Assembly (NCBI GenBank): GCA_002049455.2 | Contig: KV918979.1 | Location: 1-64,000 of the forward strand | Source of the DNA: Porphyra umbilicalis | Taxonomy: Eukaryota; Rhodophyta; Bangiophyceae; Bangiales; Bangiaceae | Direction: 5' to 3' | Length of the DNA stretch: 64,000 nucleotides | Shown here: positions 1 to 9,029 of the stretch, in pieces | How positions within the stretch are numbered: the first letter of the stretch is position 1 | Layout: the number at the start of each line of letters is the position of its first letter | Position numbers and translations under genes: made by a program | The notes under the pieces: generated by a model | Told to the model about the DNA's origin: nothing | Seen by the model: only the letters and a program-made list of their open reading frames with translations | Databases searched by the model: none

Positions 1-798
1 GAGGCGCACGACCGCCCCGTGGCGGCGGCCGCGCTGTTCTCCAGCCGCTCGCCCGAGGTGCGCGACCGTCCCGCGGCGGCGGCCGAGCCGCTCCCCAGCC
101 GGCTGCCCGAGGCGCACGACCGCCCCGTTGCGGCGGCCGCGCCGCTCCCCAGCCGCTCGCCCGAGGTGCGCGACCGCCCCGTGGCGGCGGCCGCGCCGCT
201 CCCCAGCCGGCTGCCCGAGGCGCACGACCGCCCCGTTGCGGCGGCCGCGCCGCTCCCCAGCCGCTCGCCCGAGGCGCACGGCCGCCCCGTGGCGGCGGCG
301 GCGGCCGAGCCGCGGCCATTGTCGGCGGACGTGGCCGCCCCGCCGCCCAAGGCGCCGTCGATGGCGGTGCTGCCGGCCGTTGCGGTGCCCGTCGTGCCGG
401 TCGACGCGGGGCCCGGGCCGGGCTCGACGGCGGGTCGGTCGCCCGAGGTGGCGGCGGCAACGGTCGTTGCCGCCGCCGCCGCGTCGGTTTCGACGGCGTC
501 CAACGCGCCGGCGGCGGACTCGCGCGACGTCAAGGCCGGCGGCGTCGGTGGGAGGGGGCCCCTCCCGGCCCTCGTGCGCTGCCTTGTCGTTGCCGTGGGG
601 GTGGTTGTCGGCGTTGCCGTGGGGCAGACGGCGCTCGACCGGTGGGGACCAGAGGAGGACGACGGTCCGGGTGAGGACACTGGGGGGGGAGGGGGATGGA
701 AGTCGACGCAGTGGCCGGCGGTGGGGAAGGCGGGGCGCCGGCGGGAGGAGTATGAACGGAACTGTGAGCTGTACAACCGGTCGGAGCTGCGCGAGTAA
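1..798 (+). CDS. Repeat-rich single-pass membrane protein, 5' end outside window
   Basis: The frame is open from the first base of the window, and the codons before the first possible start already read as part of the repeat, so the gene begins further left. The N-terminal third is a tandem array of 18-residue units (54 bp, roughly nt 1-300), in which SPEVRDRP and LPEAHDRP alternate, each followed by an Ala-rich linker. An Ala/Pro-rich stretch follows, then one hydrophobic segment of about 22 residues (nt about 565-640; VVAVGVVVGVAVG core) and a short polar, acidic tail that ends at a TAA at 796-798. No family is recognised. The layout suggests a surface or cell-wall-facing repeat domain with a membrane anchor, but that is inference. 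The neighbouring gene is on the same strand 600 bp away. Confidence 0.45.
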   Translation, partial: EAHDRPVAAAALFSSRSPEVRDRPAAAAEPLPSRLPEAHDRPVAAAAPLPSRSPEVRDRPVAAAAPLPSRLPEAHDRPVAAAAPLPSRSPEAHGRPVAAAAAEPRPLSADVAAPPPKAPSMAVLPAVAVPVVPVDAGPGPGSTAGRSPEVAAATVVAAAAASVSTASNAPAADSRDVKAGGVGGRGPLPALVRCLVVAVGVVVGVAVGQTALDRWGPEEDDGPGEDTGGGGGWKSTQWPAVGKAGRRREEYERNCELYNRSELRE

Positions 799-1401
799 GA
801 ACGGGAGCAGGCGGGGGGCTGGGAGGGTCGCGTGCGGAGCGTGAGCGGACGACCCCTAGTGACGTGTTTTGGGGGCCCACCTGGTAGAGGGCTGATACGC
901 ATTGTATGGGAGAGTCAGGGGAGCCTGGTTCGTGAAGAATCGAGCGACCTTTCTAGAGCTGTGCGGGGCTGCTGTGCCAGCGTGTCGGCTCGGTTTGCAA
1001 GACAAGCTACACGCCGGGAGTACAGCATGAGAGGCGTCAGCTACTGAGCTATCGATGGCTGCTTGGATGTCCACTGGCGCCATCTTCGCCATGGCGATGA
1101 TACACATGACGCTCTCGGTCGCCAGAGGCCGCGCTTCGACGGAAAGTATGGGTCGAAAACACCAACCTTTCGCTCAGAAAGGCCGGAATTTTGGGGCAAA
1201 GGACTTGATGTGGGGACTGACAGCAACCTGCAACGCCTCGTCTCCCTGCGCACCTCTTTGCTGTGTACCGCTCGTCTCTCCCAGCTTTCTCCGCCCTTCT
1301 CCGCTCTCCCCCCCCCCTCGTTCTCTGCATTTGCCCTGTACGCCACCACTTCTCATTCCCTTCCATTCTCATTTTTTGCCTGGTTCTGGACGCAGGCCGC
1401 C
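799..1401. other. Intergenic / leader region
   Basis: No gene is seen here. The last 150 bases are strongly pyrimidine-rich and end in GACGCAG directly before the GCCGCCATGG start of the next gene. That looks like a 3' splice site of a 5'-UTR intron, but no donor could be fixed. Confidence 0.3.
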
Positions 1402-2228
1402 ATGGCCCCTAGCCGGAGCGGAGGCGGTCGCTCCCCCCCCCCCCATTGCTCCGTCCGCCGACCTCATCCCTCCGCCAGCTGGGCGCACTGCTGCTCCTCG
1501 CCGCTGCTGCGTTGGCGACTCTCGCTGCCGCTCCCCGCCCAGCGTTAGCTGTTGCACCGGCCGAGGACAACTATGAGCACTGGGCGTCGTCACACGGCCA
1601 CGCCGACAGTAACGCGCGCCCGCCCGATGACGTGCGGCACGACATGGAGGAGCTGATGCACGACTTGGAGGATGTGCGCAAAGCCGGCAGTGCCGACTCA
1701 TCCACCAAGGTCGATTTGGAGGCGAGCATCGACATGCTCGACGCCAAATTCGAGCGTCTCCGCCACTCTCTGGTGGGTACCGGCGGCGGCGACCAGCACG
1801 AGGGCGTCGTGTCGGGGGTGCGCGCAGAGGAGGCACACAGCCTCGCGCACGACCTCAAGGGCATGATGACGCACAGCGCGGGTGCCATCAGCTCGCTGGA
1901 GGAGGGCGTCAACGCGATGGAGCGGAGCCTCGGGGAGGTCACCTCCCTCCAAAAGCGCTACCAGGAGGACATGACGCAGATCAACCACATGGCCGACTCG
2001 GCGCGGACCGCCCTGGAGCGGATGCAGCGCGCGTCGCTGCGGGACCGGGGGTCCGCCGCCCGTGCGGCGGCGTCGATGAAGCAGCTGTCGCTGGGCACCG
2101 GGCCTTTGGCCGCCGGCCACTCCAAGCTGCTGACCATTGTGCTCTTGGAGGTCGCCGCACTGGTCGGCCTGGCGCTATTCAAGCGCTACCGGGCGAGCAA
2201 GTCGACGGCGTCGAAGCGGAATTGGTGA
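1402..2228 (+). CDS. Secretory-pathway coiled-coil membrane protein (frame break in a C tract)
   Basis: The best start is the ATG at 1402, in a near-ideal GCCGCCATGG context, but its frame runs into a 12-base C tract (1433-1444). The long frame continues after the tract in another register, so one C more or two fewer would join them. This is either a homopolymer sequencing error or a real break. The continuing frame gives a hydrophobic, signal-peptide-like stretch (LGALLLLAAAALATLAA), about 190 residues of heptad-like coiled coil with many Glu, Leu and Met, a transmembrane segment near the C-terminus (LLTIVLLEVAALVGLALF) and a basic tail ending KRNW. A luminal coiled coil with a C-terminal anchor resembles p24 or ERGIC-type cargo receptors, but no GOLD or lectin domain is visible. 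The function is unassigned. It ends at TGA 2226-2228. Confidence 0.6.
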
Positions 2229-2628
2229 CGTGGGGGAAGGTCCGTCGCGGTCGCCTGGGGCATTCGGCGATGGACGGTGCGTGGAGTGGACTGCAACAGC
2301 AGATTGGTGTGTAGTGACTCATGTGAAGGACGGGACGCCAACTGGGCACGCTGGTATGGGCGGCACGCGCACGAGGCTGTGTTGGGTTCTCTGTCACGAG
2401 CGTGGCTCGTTGGAGCTCGCTGGTCGAGGACTTCGAGGGTGCATATTGCTTGTGGGAGGTCGGTTAGTTACTTCGCAGGGTTAGCGCCAAGGGCTACTCT
2501 GGAAGGCGCCACAGCTGGGCACCATTGCATTGCTAGGACGAACTCATCACAAACAAAAGGACACCAAAAAGCGAACATTGTACAGCGCCATCGCACGCGC
2601 ACGCAAAGCTGTCTACGGTCCGGACTGT
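2229..2628. other. Intergenic region between convergent genes
   Basis: About 400 bases between the ends of two genes that face each other. It presumably holds both 3' UTRs. No further gene or repeat is seen. Confidence 0.4.
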
Positions 2629-4413
2629 CTAAAACTCGAGCAGTAGCGGCGGCATCGACTGGTCGGCAACCAGCGAATTGATGTGGTTGATGACCGCCGC
2701 CGTCGGCTTGGTGTCAAGGCCAATCATGACCAGCGCGACGCCGCCAACGGCCCCGCGGGCGACGCCCATGTAGCTGACGTTGATATGTTGTTCGCCGAGG
2801 TAGGTGCCGACCTTGCCAATCTGCCCCGGCTGGTCCTTGTGAGCATACACAAGCATGGTGCCCTCCAGCTTGAGATCTGGTTCAAACTCGCCGAGGCGGG
2901 TCAGGATAGGCGCGCCGTTAATGATGCGGCCTTCGAGAGTCGGCGCGCCCTTGACTTCCACACTCACGGCCCCGTCGCCCGTTGAGTCGACGACGCGGAC
3001 CACCTCCGTCACCTGCAGACCTCGCTCCCGTGCAACACCGTCGGCGTTGACCAGGTTGATCGGCACGTCCAGCCCCGGCTGCATCAGGCCCTTGATGACC
3101 GCCGAGCGCAGGAGGCGCGTGTCCTCCTGGTCATTCGAAAGCGAGTAGGTGACGGTCACATCACCCGACACGCTGCCGCCCGACAGGGTGTGCGCGAGCG
3201 CGCCGAGGCGCTCGGCGAGCAGCGCGCGAGGGCGCATGACCGACAGAACCTCTGGGGAGATGACCGGCGCGTTGATCATCGTGGCCACCATCTCCCCATT
3301 GAGGGCGGACTTGACAGCCGTCGCAATCTCAATCGCCACATCCTCCTGCGCCTCCTTGGTCGACGCCCCCAGGTGGGGGGTGGCCAGCACCCGCGGGTGG
3401 GCGGCAAGCGCCGCCGACACCGACTCTGGGAACTTGAACGGGGGCTCCTGAGAGAAACAGTCGAGCGCCGCGCCGGCAATGGCGCCGCTCTCAAGCGCCG
3501 CGAGCAGCGCCTCCTCCACCACAATCCCACCGCGGGCGGCGTTGATCAACCGCATGCCGGGCTTGGCAAGCCCAAGCAGCCGCGCGTCGAGCAGATTACG
3601 CGTCGAGTCAACAAGCGGCATATGGAGCGTAAGAAAGTCCGCAGCGGCAACCGTATCGTCCAGCGACGAAGCCGTCACGCCCGCCGTCGCCGCCGACTCG
3701 GCCGACAAGTACGGGTCGTGCGCGACGACCGTCATGCCCAGGCCCTTGGCACGGCGAGCCACCTCCCGGCCGATGCGGCCAAAGCCGAGGACGCCGAGGG
3801 TCTTGCCGACGAGCGAGGCACCGACGAAGGCGCCGCGGTTCCACCCGCCAGCCTTGAGCGTCGCGTCCGCGGCGGCAACGTTGCGGGCGAGCGAGCACAG
3901 CAGCGCAATCGAGTGCTCCGCCGCCGCAACGCAGTTGCCCGTGGGCGCGTTGACGACCAGCACGCCGCGCTCGGTGGCAGCCGGCAGGCACACATTGTCC
4001 ACGCCGACGCCGGCGCGGCCGACGACCTTGAGGCGGGTGCCCGCCTCGAGCACCTCCCGCGTCACTTTGGTTGCCGACCGCACAATGATGGCGTCATAGT
4101 CGCCAATGACTTCGAGCAGCCGCTCGGGCGTCAGATCATAGTCCTTGACGACTTCACAGCCATCAGACAGCATGGCGATGCCAGCGTCTGACAGCTTCTC
4201 GGGCAACAGGATGCGCATGGCGTCCGTGCCGGTCGCGGCGACGCCAGCGGCGGCCGACGTGGCGGACGTCGCGGACATGACGGGACCGGACACGCGGCCG
4301 GCGCGCGACGGTCTTGTCACGCCGCGGGGGACGGCCGCCCTACGGGTTGTCGACGTGAAGGACGAACACGTCGACTGGAGCAGCAGCCCGACGGCAGGCG
4401 CAACAAATGCCAT
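2629..4413 (-). CDS. PGDH: D-3-phosphoglycerate dehydrogenase, plastid-targeted
   Basis: The enzyme oxidises 3-phosphoglycerate with NAD, the first step of the phosphorylated serine pathway. The protein has 594 residues from the ATG at 4413 (context CACCATGGC). An in-frame GTG-type extension further upstream was not used. Residues 1-65 are Ala/Ser/Thr/Arg-rich with few acidic residues, as in a plastid transit peptide. The catalytic and NAD-binding core follows: GFGRIG at 210-215, Arg294 in AARGG, Glu323 in SQEPP and His347 in TPHLGAS. The long C-terminal half matches the plant/type-1 layout with an allosteric-substrate-binding domain and a final ACT domain (about 517-594, INVSYMGVARG). It reads as one uninterrupted exon ending in TAG. 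The leader on its 5' side is pyrimidine-rich. The identification is firm; plastid targeting is inferred from composition. Confidence 0.95.
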   Translation of the reverse strand: MAFVAPAVGLLLQSTCSSFTSTTRRAAVPRGVTRPSRAGRVSGPVMSATSATSAAAGVAATGTDAMRILLPEKLSDAGIAMLSDGCEVVKDYDLTPERLLEVIGDYDAIIVRSATKVTREVLEAGTRLKVVGRAGVGVDNVCLPAATERGVLVVNAPTGNCVAAAEHSIALLCSLARNVAAADATLKAGGWNRGAFVGASLVGKTLGVLGFGRIGREVARRAKGLGMTVVAHDPYLSAESAATAGVTASSLDDTVAAADFLTLHMPLVDSTRNLLDARLLGLAKPGMRLINAARGGIVVEEALLAALESGAIAGAALDCFSQEPPFKFPESVSAALAAHPRVLATPHLGASTKEAQEDVAIEIATAVKSALNGEMVATMINAPVISPEVLSVMRPRALLAERLGALAHTLSGGSVSGDVTVTYSLSNDQEDTRLLRSAVIKGLMQPGLDVPINLVNADGVARERGLQVTEVVRVVDSTGDGAVSVEVKGAPTLEGRIINGAPILTRLGEFEPDLKLEGTMLVYAHKDQPGQIGKVGTYLGEQHINVSYMGVARGAVGGVALVMIGLDTKPTAAVINHINSLVADQSMPPLLLEF

Positions 4414-5475
4414 GGTGCTTGACGGGGGGGAAGGGAGAGGATGAAGTGGACAGCACCGGTGGGGGTAGTGAGCCCTGCGACTGGGAAGGGCGTGGGAGAC
4501 TGCTGCGAGCGGGAGGCAACGGGGGCGAGAGGAAGGGCGGGATAGAGGGAGCGCGGGCGAGATGGAGTGAGGTGAAGACGCGAAGGGAACACTGGGGGTG
4601 CTGGGTGCGAGCACAATGAGGTCGCGAGCTCGATGCAATCAACCTGACCCGACGACGACGCTGGGAGTAGGATACGGAACACTAATAAAGCGGGTCCCAG
4701 GCCAAATGGGGCCCAGACGGGGGTCACAGGTCGCCGGCCGGGCCACGCCACGACACGCCGCAGCCGGGGTCAGTCCGCCGCCGCCTGCTGTGAAAAGGCG
4801 GCGGCCACGGGTGGCCCGCCCCGCTGCCGTTTCCTTTCACCGGACACCGCCGCCGATCGGCGTACCAGACGCCTGCGCGCGACTGGAGAGCCGTAAAAGA
4901 GTATCTCTGCCCGACACATCTGATTGGCCTGCTGGCGATGCTGATCTTGCTCTCAGTTCTTGCTTGAATATGATGCTGTAGTCCAGAAATATTGCTGCTG
5001 TCCAAATTCTGTCCTCTTCGACAGAGAACAGCAAACTGCAGGACAACTTCTGATTGGCTGGCTGGCACAATTCAAACACGTCATTGGCGGAGACAATTGT
5101 TTTTCTCGGACAGAATTGGGAGCAGCCATATTGTAAATGGCTGCAACATGAATGAAGTATACTCTCACGTGTTGTAGCACCCCACGCTGTATATCACAGA
5201 AAGATGTGACTCGCCTAATTGAATATCATACTTAGTGCGTTGTGTGTCAGTGGCTGTCTCACGCACCAGCAACGAAGCTGGTGGGGGGGGGTTCAGGAGC
5301 ATGGCCACCCACCTCTCCGCCTCGGAATTCTCCTTGTTCATGTTCTCCAGCTCGTCACTCCTTTGTGTCCTTGCGTCGTCGTTCATCTTTGAGCTAGTAC
5401 CGCTCCTCTGCTGCGAATACCAGTCCATTGATTTTGGGGTGCCTCCTGGTCGACGGTACTCTCGCCCACTTGACT
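4414..5475. other. Intergenic region with a degenerate MITE
   Basis: This holds the presumed divergent promoters of PGDH (minus) and the USE1-like gene (plus). No coding region is supported. Base composition drops in GC around 4880-5260, where the small inverted-repeat element described separately lies. Confidence 0.35.
4990..5130. mobile_element. Degenerate MITE, TA-flanked, related to the one at 29.25 kb
   Basis: Left end TATTGCTGCTGTCC, then AATTCTGTCC. The right end, read inward on the other strand, is TATGGCTGCTCCC, then AATTCTGTCC. The ends are imperfect terminal inverted repeats of about 24 bases, each starting with TA. The left end closely resembles the ends of the MITE at 29251-29649 (TATTGCTGATC, AATTTTGTCCT, GACAGAGA), so both appear to belong to one non-autonomous family, probably Tc1/mariner-like because of the TA target. 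Confidence 0.5.
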
Positions 5476-6498
5476 ATGGTCGACTACGATGACGTACTGT
5501 GGACGGAGCTGGAGTTCCTCCGCCTCCACGCCTCCATCCGCCGCACTCTCTCTGCTACGGATGACACGGGCGGTGGTCGCGCTGAGGTCAAGAAGAAGGG
5601 CGCCCCCTCCCCTCTGGTGCATGCAGCGGACGCCCTCGACCTCCGCACTCGCATCGACGCGCTGCAGCGCAAGGCGCTGCGGATGCTCCACCGGGCACAA
5701 CTCGAAAGTCGCAGCGCCGGCGGCGGCGACTCGTGGCCCGGGGTGGACCCCAACACGCCCGACCCAGAGGCACTCGCTGACCGCTACGTGGCGGCGGTGG
5801 AGGACATCAAGACGCGGATGGCGGAGCGGGAGGAGCGGCGGGCCGCGGGGCTGGGGGGAGAAAGTGACGCTGCCGACACTGGGGATGAAGCTGAGATGGG
5901 GGCGGAGGGCGGTGGCACAAGGGGGCGCGGAGGCGGGGCTGCCGACGGCTCGGTCGACAGTGGCGATGCGGTGGTTGATGGTGGGGGGTCGGCGGCGGTG
6001 GATGCCGCTGCGGATTCCGCTGACGCCGGCGCGCCGGCGGGTGGGCTCACGCCCGCAACTGACACGAACGCCCGGTCAGCGTTGCTCGGTGACGGCCTCC
6101 GCCGTCGAGGTGGGCGGGCCGGTATGGGAGGCGAGGGCGAGGCGGCCGCCGCCGCGACGACCGCCACGTCGGCGGGCGACGAAAACGCCGACGCTGCCCT
6201 CGTTGACGCGCAGCGCCCCGTGCAGGACGCGCTCACCGGGGAGATGCTCGAGCTGGTTGGTCGGCTCAAGCGCAACGTGCAGGGCATCTCGGAGGACCTA
6301 GTGACGGACGCGGCGGTGCTCGACGCGACAGACGCGGCGGTCGACGCCAACCTTGCAGGCGTCGTGCGACAGCGGGGGAGCTTGGCAACGTACGCCGAAC
6401 GCGCGTCACTGTCCTGGTGGACGGGGTTGGTCGGCCTGGGGATCGCGCTCGCTGTCTTTCTGTTTGTCTACCTGGTCGTGATCAAGCTGCCGTGGTAG
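5476..6498 (+). CDS. USE1: USE1-like SNARE (Golgi-to-ER retrograde transport)
   Basis: Predicted tail-anchored protein of 340 residues from the ATG at 5476. The N-terminus (TELEFLRLHASIRRTL) resembles the conserved start of USE1/p31 proteins. A long Gly/Ala/Asp-rich low-complexity linker fills the middle. The C-terminal part (DALTGEMLELVGRLKRN and onward, about residues 250-310) matches the USE1 SNARE region. It is followed by a single membrane anchor at the extreme C-terminus (WWTGLVGLGIALAVFLFVYL) and a five-residue tail. In the known family, USE1 acts in the ER t-SNARE complex with Sec20 and syntaxin 18/Ufe1 to receive COPI vesicles. The linker makes it longer than animal USE1 (about 260 residues). 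It reads as one exon ending in TAG. Confidence 0.8.
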   Translation: MVDYDDVLWTELEFLRLHASIRRTLSATDDTGGGRAEVKKKGAPSPLVHAADALDLRTRIDALQRKALRMLHRAQLESRSAGGGDSWPGVDPNTPDPEALADRYVAAVEDIKTRMAEREERRAAGLGGESDAADTGDEAEMGAEGGGTRGRGGGAADGSVDSGDAVVDGGGSAAVDAAADSADAGAPAGGLTPATDTNARSALLGDGLRRRGGRAGMGGEGEAAAAATTATSAGDENADAALVDAQRPVQDALTGEMLELVGRLKRNVQGISEDLVTDAAVLDATDAAVDANLAGVVRQRGSLATYAERASLSWWTGLVGLGIALAVFLFVYLVVIKLPW

Positions 6499-6866
6499 GG
6501 CGGGGGAGCGCCCAGAGGCGGAACCTGTGCGGTGGACGCCCGCATTGCTAGCGCTTCCGACGGCGCCCTCGCAAGCATGAGGTAGGGCTGTGGTCGTGGC
6601 TTAGTCATGCTCCAGATGCTGGGATGCTAACCTCGATGGACCTTCTGCCTTATGAGGTGGACTGGACTGCGCTGCAAGCGTCATAGACCTAGATTGTACG
6701 CTGCCTGTGGCTGTACAAGTGGCCCAAGCATGTATAACGCACCACCTGGGAGCACAAACGGGCCTAGTGGGTATACCGCCCCACCTTCGCAACCAAACCT
6801 CCGGGGAAAAAAAAACTTTCCTCTTACAACCTCTACCAAAAAAGCACCGACACGGCCAGACGCCCG
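6499..6866. other. Intergenic region between convergent genes
   Basis: Presumed 3' UTRs of the USE1-like and eL24 genes. Nothing else is recognised. Confidence 0.35.
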
Positions 6867-7833
6867 TCAACGCTTCTTGGGCGGTGGCGCCTTGGCGCCA
6901 CCAAACTTGCCCTGCTGCCCCGCAATGTTCTTCGAACGCTCTGCCTTCTTGGTCTTGTTGCGCTCCTTGGCCTCCTTGAGCGCCGAGTCCCGCGCGGCCT
7001 TGCGCATCTCTGGGCGCTGCGTGCGGCGGGCCTTGATAATGTCCAGCGGCGCGCCCACAACCGGCTTTGTGACGACCGTGCGCGCGCGGCGGGCGCGGCG
7101 GCGGGTGATCTCCTCCTGCGCGCCCTTCTTGTGGAGCTTGCGGAAGAGCACCGTCCACGGGCGCTTGGCGGCCTTGCGCTTCATGTGGAAAGACGCCTCG
7201 CATTTGCTGTTGGCAAAGACATACGATTTGCCGTCGACGCGGATGAAGCGCGAGCCATGGCCAGGGTAGATGCGGAAGCCAGAGTACTGGCACACATCCG
7301 TCCTGTGCACAAAAAATGGAGAAGGGCGCGCGCGCCAACAGCGCAGTGCAGGAGAACAAATACAAAAAGGACGCATCAAGAAGAGACCTGCGTCAGAAGA
7401 TGCCCGCACAGATAGCATGCAAACGACACCCCGCCGGCCACACGACCGCCGCAGCACGCAGGCCCATGATCACGGCCATTCACATATCCCCCACATGGAA
7501 AAGTGCACACAAGCAGCAGTGGTGCACAGCACACCACCCAGGGTGCACTGAAGGCACAAAATCGGGCGTCACAGTGCTGCATCGAACACCGCCGCCACCC
7601 GAAGGCCGAAAACAACCCAAATGTCACACGCAGCCATGACCACGGGAGCAGAACCGTGGGGGTGCTGTCTCTGGCGCCACCCCGCACCCCCACCGCCGAG
7701 CGAGGGAACTGATGACGCCGACCGCACGGCGCCCAGCACAACAACGCAGTACGCGCCGCCTCAGACTGCATACGCAGCCCCCACAACGCCGGAGCTGCCG
7801 AAAAAGACCAAACGCAACGTACTTGACAACCAT
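6867..7833 (-). CDS. RPL24: 60S ribosomal protein eL24, two exons
   Basis: The coding sequence is complement(join(6867..7302,7823..7833)), 148 residues. Exon 1 is only 11 coding nucleotides (ATGGTTGTCAA) before a GTACGT donor. The 520-nt intron (7822 to 7303) ends in GTGCACAG. Splicing gives MVVKTDVCQYSGFRIYPGHG, which lines up with plant eL24 (MVLKTELCRFSG...IYPG). Typical family motifs follow: KCEASF, RPWTVLFRKLHKKG, RRRARRARTVV, a GAPLDIIKARR block, then a Lys/Arg-rich tail ending PPPKKR and TGA. The protein is part of the large cytosolic ribosomal subunit. Placing the first intron immediately after the start is common for ribosomal protein genes. The ATG context is CACCATGG. This is the clearest intron in the window. 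Confidence 0.93.
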
Positions 7834-9020
7834 GGTGACCGGTAGGGTGTGAACAAGGCAGCGATCGGGGGTGGTGAGGACGACGCGGCTCGGGCGCGAA
7901 TCGAACGCGCGAGGACACCAGCACACGCCAACAACACGACCAGGTCTCGGACTTCGGGGCGACGCGGCCACGTCGGTGGTCCAAGTGGCCGCATCGACAG
8001 CTGTCGTAAGCCATTGGAGCGCAATTAACAGAAGTTGAAACAGCATGACGTATCAATTCTATCGAATTGGGTTGTATTTGAAATCTGGCACAGCTCCCAA
8101 TCACTTTGTCGTCTGTCACTGTCGCCTTTGTTCGTCTGTTTTTTGTCTTTCACCTTCCCCGCCGCTGGGTCTGGACCAGGCCCTACTATGGGTAGTGAAA
8201 TTTGGCTTGAGTTGCTTCTGACGGACTTCTTTTTAGTTCGGGTATCTTCCAGCAAATACAATTTCAGATGGGTACCGGTGGCGATAAACTTTGTCACCCG
8301 CAAGTGCAGATACTCAAAAGTATCAAATGTGGAGCACGGGGAGCTTTGTTTTGGAATGCGGGGTCCACTTCTTGTGAACATGTTGCTGGCTGACACATCC
8401 GGAATTGCTTATCGTGAAGCTGATTGCATCAGTCCTCCACCGGTGTGCCCTGTCAAGCCGTGCCATGAGATGATGCAGGGAACCGCGGAAGCTGTGTGCT
8501 TTGTTATTCCCTCAGGCATGCTGTGCTCGACGGGGAGCGGCGCACCCATCCAGCTGCCTCATACTCTCAAACGCACATTTTCGCCGGTCGCCCTGCTCCC
8601 CGCCCTTCAAGGCAGCCCGGACCGCCCCCCCCCCCCCCCCCCCCATCGATCCCCCCTTCCCCCCCCCCGGGCCGCTACCCGCCTCCCCGCGCCCCAAAGA
8701 GCCACCCCCCCCCCCCGCCTGCCCCCCCCCCCCCCCCTGCCTCCCACCACGGCGGCAATGGCGGCGAAAGCCGCGGTTGGCGCGCCGTCCGGTAACACAG
8801 GCTGCTGATTCTTTTATTCACTGGAAAAAGAAGACACTGACAGCTAGGCTTTTCTCATGCTCACCGCATATGCATTCCATACTCACTCGGCTAGTCTTCA
8901 GAAGTACATTCTCGCTGCCTCCGAGGAAATGCGAGTGTATTCCGAAGCCCCATCAAATCGACGAGTAAGAGTGGCCTCTTACTCGTTCTTGCAAAAATAC
9001 TTGATGGCCTAATACCCATA
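7834..9020. other. eL24 upstream region and C-rich stretch; no gene supported
   Basis: The first 200 bases are the presumed eL24 promoter. A 257-codon plus-strand frame starting at 8035 resembles nothing known and runs into homopolymers, so it is not called. The stretch at about 8617-8750 is almost pure C, with uninterrupted runs of 20, 12 and 16 C. Confidence 0.3.
8617..8750 (+). repeat. Long poly-C / C-rich tract
   Basis: Three long C runs (20 at 8625-8644, then 12 and 16) lie within 130 bases, separated by short mixed sequence. Tracts like this can form i-motif or G-quadruplex structures and are prone to length errors in assemblies. Confidence 0.8.
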
Positions 9021-9029
9021 GCAGGGCCT

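Noticed and set aside
7890-7915. tRNA gene, from a GCGCG-TTCGATT-CGCGC T-arm-like stem-loop upstream of eL24 on the minus strand
   Set aside because: No matching acceptor stem, D-arm or anticodon arm at the right spacing. It is a chance GC-rich hairpin.
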